Positions 7,178-10,808 of a DNA stretch of 10,808 nt are shown here, one piece after another. Numbering within the stretch: the stretch's first letter is position 1; each line of letters opens with the position of its first letter. The notes below the pieces were generated by a model. The model was not told the DNA's origin and ran no database searches. It saw only the letters and a list, made by a program, of their open reading frames with translations. The position numbers and the translations under genes were made by a program. The stretch is from contig NZ_CALKTS010000297.1 of the NCBI RefSeq assembly GCF_937997595.1, forward strand, positions 1 through 10,808, written 5' to 3'. The DNA is from an uncultured Campylobacter sp. Lineage in GTDB: Bacteria > Campylobacterota > Campylobacteria > Campylobacterales > Campylobacteraceae.

Positions 7178-7973
7178 AATTTTATCTTACGATTTCATGC
7201 GAAACGCCCTACTCGGCGGGCTTTTGGTCAGTATAGTCTGCGGCGTCGTGGGCTCTTTAGTCGTGATAAATCGCATGAGCTTCATCGCAGGCGGCATCGC
7301 GCACGGCGCATACGGCGGCATCGGCATCGCGCTGTTTTTAGGCATCTCGCCCGTGCTGGGAGCTAGCGTATTTGCGCTGTTTTTGGGGCTGCTAATCGCT
7401 TACGTCACGCTGCGAAACACCGAACGCTTCGACGCCGTAATCGGCGCGATATGGGCGTTTGGAATGGCGCTGGGGATAATCTTCGCCGATCTTACGCCCG
7501 GGTACAAATCCGATCTGATGAGCTTTTTATTCGGCTCGATCTTAGCGATAAATCACGAAAATTTAATCTTCATCGGCATTTGCGGCGCGGCATTTGCGGC
7601 GCTTACGGCGTGCTTTTACAGGCAGTTTTTAGCGATCAGCTTCGATAAGGAATTCGCCCTGCTGCGCGGAGTAAATACTAGCGTCTTTTACTATGTCCTC
7701 GTAGTGATGGCGAGCCTTGCGGTGGTCGCGTCGATTCAGATCGTAGGACTAATCTTGGTAATCTCGCTGATGACGATCCCACCTTTCATCGCCGAAAAAA
7801 TTTCAAAAAGCCTAGGCTCGATGATGGCGATAAGCTGCGCGCTATCGGCGCTCTTTTGCGCGGCGGGGCTTATTTTGAGCTTTAAGCTCAACCTAACCAG
7901 CGGCGCTTCGATAATCCTAGTCGCCTCGGTCTGCTTTTTCGCAAGCTCGATCTTTAGCAAACTTCGCGCCTAA
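7170..7973 (+). CDS. znuB: Zinc/manganese-type ABC importer, permease subunit (ZnuB-like)
   Basis: A 267-residue inner-membrane protein of the ABC-3 permease family, with seven to eight hydrophobic segments across its length. Family features include NRMSFIAGGIAHGAYGGIGIA (34-54) near the N-terminus and the coupling-loop region FDKEFALLRGVN (about 158-169), followed by SIQIVGLILVISLMTIPP (188-205). The ATG at 7170 has an excellent AAGGAGGG (7157-7164) five bases upstream, inside the end of the ATPase gene, so the two are translationally coupled. The partner binding protein must be encoded elsewhere. The 3' end overlaps the convergent EamA gene by 57 bases, leaving no room for an ordinary intergenic terminator. 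Confidence 0.88.
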   Translation: MAEILSYDFMRNALLGGLLVSIVCGVVGSLVVINRMSFIAGGIAHGAYGGIGIALFLGISPVLGASVFALFLGLLIAYVTLRNTERFDAVIGAIWAFGMALGIIFADLTPGYKSDLMSFLFGSILAINHENLIFIGICGAAFAALTACFYRQFLAISFDKEFALLRGVNTSVFYYVLVVMASLAVVASIQIVGLILVISLMTIPPFIAEKISKSLGSMMAISCALSALFCAAGLILSFKLNLTSGASIILVASVCFFASSIFSKLRA

Positions 7974-9098
7974 GAGCCCGCCCAGCTCGCTAAGCAGGAT
8001 GCCCGCGAGTATCAGCGCCGCGCCTAAAATTTGAAGCGCGCTTAGCTTCTCGCCGAAGGCATACCCCATTATGCCCGCGCTTACGGGCTCCAGTGCGAAA
8101 ATCAGCACCGTTTTTATCTCGCTTACGCCGCGGTTTTGCGCCATCGTTTGGATCACGAACGCCGCAACGGTGGCAAAGATCGAGGTCAAAACCAGCGCGA
8201 AAATGAAATCGAAGCTCGGCGAAAAGATTAAATTTCCAATCACCCTTATCTCGCCTTCAAACTCCGCGTGAGGAGCGAAAACCGCCGCGATCAGCGCGCA
8301 TACGCAGACGCAGATAAACTGCACGATCACGAAGCCATAGAGATTGCTTTTGCGCGCGCAGACGCCGGTAAAGACGATGTGAAGCGCGTATGCAAACGCC
8401 GAAACTAGCGTCAGCCGCTCGCCTATGCCAAATCCCACCGCGCCGCTTGCTCCGCTTAAAAAATACAGCCCCAAAAGCGCCACGACCGCGCCGCCAAAGG
8501 CGCTCGCACCGACTTTTTTGCCGAAAAACGCAAGCATTAAAAAGGGCACGATGACGACGTTAAGCCCCAAAATAAACGCCACCGTCGAGGAGAGCGCATA
8601 ATCAAGCGCTATGGTCTGGCAGGAAAAATCGCAAAACAGCATCAGCCCGCAAAACACGCCCCGCCCTATCGTGCCGCGGTCAAATTTGACGCCGAAGCGC
8701 AGACAGGCGAGGTAGGTAAAAATGCTCGCCGCCAAAAAGCGCCAAAACAAAAAGCTGAAAACGTCGCCGCTATGCAGCGCCCGCTGAACAGGTACGAAAG
8801 TGCATCCCCAAACGATCGCTACGAAAAGCAGCCCCAGATCCCACAGCCTGCTAGGCGGAGCGGGGTTTTGCGCGCGGCTTTGCGCGGAATTAGAATTTTG
8901 CCCGAAACTCTGCGCGGAATTCGAGCTTTGCGTGCAGTTTTGCGTAGAGGCAGAATTTTGCGCGGCAGCAGGGCTCTGCGTAGAATCAGAGCTTTGCGCG
9001 AAATCGAAATTCTGCGCGAAATTTAAGCTTCGAGCAGAGCTAGAATTCTCTGCCGAATTAGATTTCTTCGCGAAATTCCGCGCCTCAAAATTTTTCAA
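7917..9098 (-). CDS. EamA/DMT-family transporter with a repeat-built N-terminal extension
   Basis: A 393-residue inner-membrane protein. Residues from about 84 to the end form a complete drug/metabolite transporter with about ten helices in two EamA halves (about 88-215 and 225-370); WGCTFVPVQRAL (97-108) and ALEPVSAGIMGYAFGEKLS (335-353) are typical of each half. Substrate unknown; such proteins export amino acids, metabolites or drugs. Residues 1-83 are unusual: a hydrophilic stretch of Ala/Gln/Ser/Asn hexapeptide repeats. No ATG, GTG or TTG lies between the repeats and the first helix, so the extension seems to be translated. The start is TTG at 9098, with AGGGG six bases upstream. This TTG overlaps the stop of the preceding ORF as TTGA. 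The 3' end overlaps the permease gene on the other strand by 57 bases. Confidence 0.85.
   Translation of the reverse strand: MKNFEARNFAKKSNSAENSSSARSLNFAQNFDFAQSSDSTQSPAAAQNSASTQNCTQSSNSAQSFGQNSNSAQSRAQNPAPPSRLWDLGLLFVAIVWGCTFVPVQRALHSGDVFSFLFWRFLAASIFTYLACLRFGVKFDRGTIGRGVFCGLMLFCDFSCQTIALDYALSSTVAFILGLNVVIVPFLMLAFFGKKVGASAFGGAVVALLGLYFLSGASGAVGFGIGERLTLVSAFAYALHIVFTGVCARKSNLYGFVIVQFICVCVCALIAAVFAPHAEFEGEIRVIGNLIFSPSFDFIFALVLTSIFATVAAFVIQTMAQNRGVSEIKTVLIFALEPVSAGIMGYAFGEKLSALQILGAALILAGILLSELGGLLGAKFAKDRACEKADRGD
8865..9062 (-). repeat. Degenerate 18-nt tandem repeat encoding hexapeptides
   Basis: About twelve units follow one another, each ending in (Ala/Thr)-(Gln/Glu/Arg)-(Asn/Ser), for example SNSAEN, LNFAQN, SDSTQS, PAAAQN, SNSAQS. 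Three shortened four-residue units (CTQS, FGQN, RAQN) also keep the frame. On the plus strand the unit resembles TTTGCGCGRAATNNGARC. They cover residues 13-78 of the EamA-family protein. Confidence 0.8.
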
Positions 9099-9745
9099 TC
9101 CAAACCCCTGCAGCGCTTGAGCGAAGCCGTGGCCCTTTGCAATGATATCGGTAAAATTTTCTTTGAGCGTCGCGTATGAGCGGCGGCGAGGCTTTTTGCG
9201 GGGCTTAAATTTGGCTCGTCTACGGCGCTCGCACGATTTAGCGAACTCTCGCTATTTGCGCTACTATGAGTGGAATTTCCCATAAAATTTCGTTTGAAAT
9301 TTCTTGCGGAATTTTCGCAAGGATTTATTGTGGGGGCTTTTGCGGAATTTAAAGCTTTATTTTCGGCGCAGTTCGGAATTTGCGTGGGCTTTAAATTTAG
9401 CACAAGAGTCGCGAAATTTAAAGTGGATTTTCTTTCAAGATTTTTGACGCGCAGGGCGGAATAGGGCGCGACGAGACTGTGCACGGCAAAACCGACCGAG
9501 GCACAATTGCGTGCGGCAAAACCAGCCGAAGTGGGATAAAATTTTAAATTTCTTCCGCGGATAGAATTTAACCGGACATTCGCGTCTTGAAATTTGAAAT
9601 TTCTTTTGAAGCGGGAAGCTGGAGCAAAATTTACTGCGCCGTCCGGTGTTGTGTTTTTCGCACGCTTGCACGTCTGATTTGAGATAAAATTTAAAGCGGA
9701 TTTTGAATTAAAATTTTCCGCGAGCTCCGAGATAGAATTTTTCAT
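9095..9745 (-). CDS. Low-complexity Asn/Ser/Ala-rich ORF, doubtful gene
   Basis: I do not recognise this 216-residue ORF, and it may not be a protein gene. It is open for 651 bases from an ATG without a clear ribosome site. It is hydrophilic and basic, rich in Asn, Ser, Ala and Lys, and has many Asn-Phe pairs arising from AAATTT/GAATTT-type repeats in the DNA. It has no signal peptide, no membrane segment and no known motif. Residues 73-92 are an internal duplication (SAGFAARNCA, then SVGFAVHSLV), and NLKFYP (66-71) resembles NFKIYP of the methyltransferase insertion. Its stop overlaps the TTG start of the EamA gene (TTGA), which could mean translational coupling or a leader role. The alternative is non-coding repeat DNA that happens to be open. 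The region 9099-9787 holds no better gene. Confidence 0.3.
   Translation of the reverse strand: MKNSISELAENFNSKSALNFISNQTCKRAKNTTPDGAVNFAPASRFKRNFKFQDANVRLNSIRGRNLKFYPTSAGFAARNCASVGFAVHSLVAPYSALRVKNLERKSTLNFATLVLNLKPTQIPNCAENKALNSAKAPTINPCENSARNFKRNFMGNSTHSSANSESSLNRASAVDEPNLSPAKSLAAAHTRRSKKILPISLQRATASLKRCRGLD
9105..9109 (-). promoter_or_regulatory. Ribosome binding site supporting the TTG start of the EamA gene
   Basis: AGGGG on the minus strand stands six bases before the TTG at 9098. It is the only Shine-Dalgarno-like site before the transporter that has an initiation codon at the right distance. Confidence 0.5.
9484..9529. repeat. Tandem 30-nt duplication
   Basis: CGGCAAAACCGACCGA (9484-9499) returns as CGGCAAAACCAGCCGA (9514-9529), exactly 30 bases on and with two changes. 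The spacing keeps the minus-strand reading frame and gives the ten-residue duplication within the doubtful ORF. Confidence 0.7.
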
Positions 9746-9787
9746 AATTTGAAGTAAAATTTCGCCGAGATTTTAGTGCGGTCGCGC

Positions 9788-10417
9788 CTATCTGATCGTC
9801 TTTATGGCGTTTAAAATCGCGCCCGAGTTTTTGCGAAACTCCCTTTCGTTTTTGCTTAAAAAATCGAAGCTTTCGTTGATAAAGGCGCTGCTAAATTCGC
9901 TACTAAAATCGTCTCCAGGCTCGCGTCCAACGGCACTTTTAAAGCTTTTAGCAAAGCTCGCGTCGGCTCCTAGTTCACGTGCCAAAGGGCGAATGATTTC
10001 GTAAATTTCATCAAAGGCGTTGGTGCGCAGATAGTGGCTGAATAGCACCTCGCCGCTCATTACCGCCTTAGTATCGGCTTCGGACATATCTTTTATTTTA
10101 GCGAGTAGGAGCTTTTTGATCGGCTCTACGGCAAGACTTAGCTTCTTGCTCGCCAGCCTTTGCATATTCTGCACGGCGATGCTTTTTTTGCCCGCGCGCT
10201 CGGTAATGTAGCTAGGCAGATCGAGCTCGTAATCCTGCACGCCAGTGCGTTCGTATTCATTTGCGGCACGCTCTATCAAAGTGCTTAGTGAGTTTTTAAA
10301 ATTTTCGCTATCGCCCGCGCCCGCACTAAGCATCACGTCCAGCCCCTTTACGGCGACCTCTTCCCAGCTAGCAGTCGCAAATAGCGGCAATAAACAAAAG
10401 ATTAATTTTTTAAGCAA
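9788..10417 (-). CDS. DUF4197 family protein, secreted
   Basis: A 209-residue protein with a short signal peptide (LLKK-type basic start, hydrophobic 4-16, likely cleavage after ATA), so periplasmic or anchored outside the inner membrane. The mature part is mostly helical. Two stretches match the DUF4197 pattern: MSEADTKAVMSGE (111-123), followed by a Tyr-Leu-Arg-Thr run, and near the C-terminus FINESFDFLSKNEREFRKN (179-197), which resembles the family's ending of a helix, a Glu-Glu pair and IRxNP. The function of the family is unknown. The start is a TTG with AGGGA about six bases upstream; the first internal ATG, at residue 29, would remove the signal peptide. Divergent from the MntP gene with an 86-base spacer. 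No operon partner downstream except the doubtful ORF, 42 bases away. Confidence 0.8.
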   Translation of the reverse strand: MLKKLIFCLLPLFATASWEEVAVKGLDVMLSAGAGDSENFKNSLSTLIERAANEYERTGVQDYELDLPSYITERAGKKSIAVQNMQRLASKKLSLAVEPIKKLLLAKIKDMSEADTKAVMSGEVLFSHYLRTNAFDEIYEIIRPLARELGADASFAKSFKSAVGREPGDDFSSEFSSAFINESFDFLSKNEREFRKNSGAILNAIKTIR

Positions 10418-10423
10418 AGTTTT

Positions 10424-10428
10424 TCCCT
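10424..10428 (-). promoter_or_regulatory. Ribosome binding site supporting the TTG start of the DUF4197 gene
   Basis: AGGGA on the minus strand lies six bases before the TTG at 10417. It decides the start in favour of the form with a signal peptide. Confidence 0.6.
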
Positions 10429-10437
10429 AATTAAAGA

Positions 10438-10475
10438 TTGATTATTTTATTTCGAAAATTTTAATGTATAATCAA
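10438..10475. promoter_or_regulatory. Inverted repeat in the divergent DUF4197/MntP promoter region
   Basis: TTGATTAT (10438-10445) and ATAATCAA (10468-10475) are exact inverted copies separated by 22 bases. The right arm overlaps a TATAAT box reading towards the MntP gene. Two half-sites of this kind could be an operator for a Fur-family or other metal regulator serving both genes, but in so AT-rich a spacer chance is a real alternative. Confidence 0.3.
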
Positions 10476-10487
10476 CGCTTTTATAAT
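10467..10487 (+). promoter_or_regulatory. Candidate -10 elements of the MntP gene
   Basis: Two TATAAT hexamers occur, at 10467-10472 and 10482-10487. The first suits the gene better, giving a leader of about 25 bases; the second would start transcription at the ribosome site AAAGGG (10492-10497). The leader is far too short for a yybP-ykoY manganese riboswitch. Confidence 0.5.
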
Positions 10488-10503
10488 ACCAAAAGGGCTA
10501 AAT

Positions 10504-10808
10504 ATGGAGCTTTTACTCATCGCTTTTGCGCTTGCGATGGGCAGCATCGCGCTTAGTATCTCAAACGGCGCGAAATATCCGAATTTTAAATTTGCACAGA
10601 TCGCGCGCGTCGCGTTTTTCTATGCGGCGGCTCAGTTTATAATGCCGCTTGCGGGCTACGCTTTGGGGATAAATTTCGTAAAATTTATCGCGCAGATCGA
10701 TCACTTCGTCGCGTTTGGAATTTTATCGTTTTTAGGCGTCAAGATGATCGCGGAATCCCGCCGCGAGCAGGACGAGCCAGCTCTACGCCTAAGCACGAAG
10801 GAGCTGGT
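10504..10808 (+). CDS. mntP: MntP-family manganese efflux protein, 5' part only
   Basis: The first 101 codons of a membrane protein that runs off the window. AAAGGG lies six bases before the ATG. The translation matches the first three helices of MntP (YebN), which exports manganese across the inner membrane: ELLLIAFALAM at the start, QFIMPLAGYALG (44-55) in helix two and IDHFVAFGILSFLGVKMI (65-82) in helix three, followed by a charged loop. The family usually has LAMDAFA in helix one, with a conserved aspartate (Asp16 in E. coli); here the reading is LAMGSIA, with Gly13 in its place. The codon is GGC, one base from GAC. That makes normal transport uncertain unless this is a lineage variant. 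The rest of the protein is needed to judge whether the gene is whole. Confidence 0.8.
   Translation, partial: MELLLIAFALAMGSIALSISNGAKYPNFKFAQIARVAFFYAAAQFIMPLAGYALGINFVKFIAQIDHFVAFGILSFLGVKMIAESRREQDEPALRLSTKEL

Noticed and set aside
8772..9120. Plus-strand open frames, Arg/Leu-rich and Cys/Glu-rich, across the repeat block
   Set aside because: They are mirror readings of the 18-nt repeat on the minus strand. Their repeating composition follows the repeat unit, and no ribosome site or family match is seen.
9301..9323. Hairpin with arms CTTGCG/CGCAAG around GAATTTT
   Set aside because: No gene reads into it on the plus strand, and the T-richness after it is broken. It is better explained by the repeat composition of the region.
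10418..10503. Manganese riboswitch (yybP-ykoY) upstream of the MntP gene
   Set aside because: The spacer is only 86 bases, the likely leader is about 25 bases, and no conserved riboswitch core is visible.

Overview
The window looks like a chromosomal segment of a Campylobacter-type epsilonproteobacterium, probably one of the less AT-rich species of the oral or gut group. The reasons are the mixed base composition (GC-rich codons beside runs built from AAATTT/AAAATTTTAAAATTT), the gene families present, the frequent GTG and TTG starts, and the densely packed, overlapping genes. This is judged by eye, not from a database match. There are nine convincing genes, one doubtful ORF and a 583-base non-coding stretch.

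Layout. At 65-1573 (+) is a succinyl-CoA:acetate CoA-transferase / acetyl-CoA hydrolase family enzyme. At 1574-2156 is a gene-free stretch full of AT-palindrome repeats. From 6310 down to 2157 (-) runs a three-gene, overlapping, probable operon: a class I methyltransferase, a divergent periplasmic di-haem cytochrome of the cytochrome c peroxidase family, and a membrane PAS-GGDEF-EAL protein with a degenerate GGDEF motif and an intact EAL site. Divergent from it, at 6410-7973 (+), are the ATPase and permease of a zinc-type metal ABC importer (ZnuC/ZnuB); no binding-protein gene is in the window. Convergent with these and overlapping them is an EamA/DMT transporter (9098-7917, -) with an unusual hexapeptide-repeat extension at its N-terminus. 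Upstream of it is a low-complexity, Asn/Ser/Ala-rich ORF (9745-9095, -) that may not be a gene. Then come a secreted DUF4197 protein (10417-9788, -) and, divergent, the start of an MntP-family manganese exporter (10504 to the window end, +).

How the genes may work together. The cytochrome and the EAL protein share an operon and face the periplasm, so a redox or peroxide signal feeding c-di-GMP breakdown is possible but unproven. ZnuCB and MntP both handle divalent metals but sit in separate transcription units about 2.5 kb apart.

The most unusual theme is repeat expansion into coding sequence. An AT-core palindrome (AATTTTAAAATTTTCGC) occurs twice in one frame inside an extra ~48-residue segment of the methyltransferase. 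Relatives of it fill the intergenic stretch and appear in the Asn-rich ORF. A separate degenerate 18-nt repeat makes up most of the transporter's N-terminal extension. No CRISPR array, tRNA, rRNA, insertion sequence or clear riboswitch was seen.
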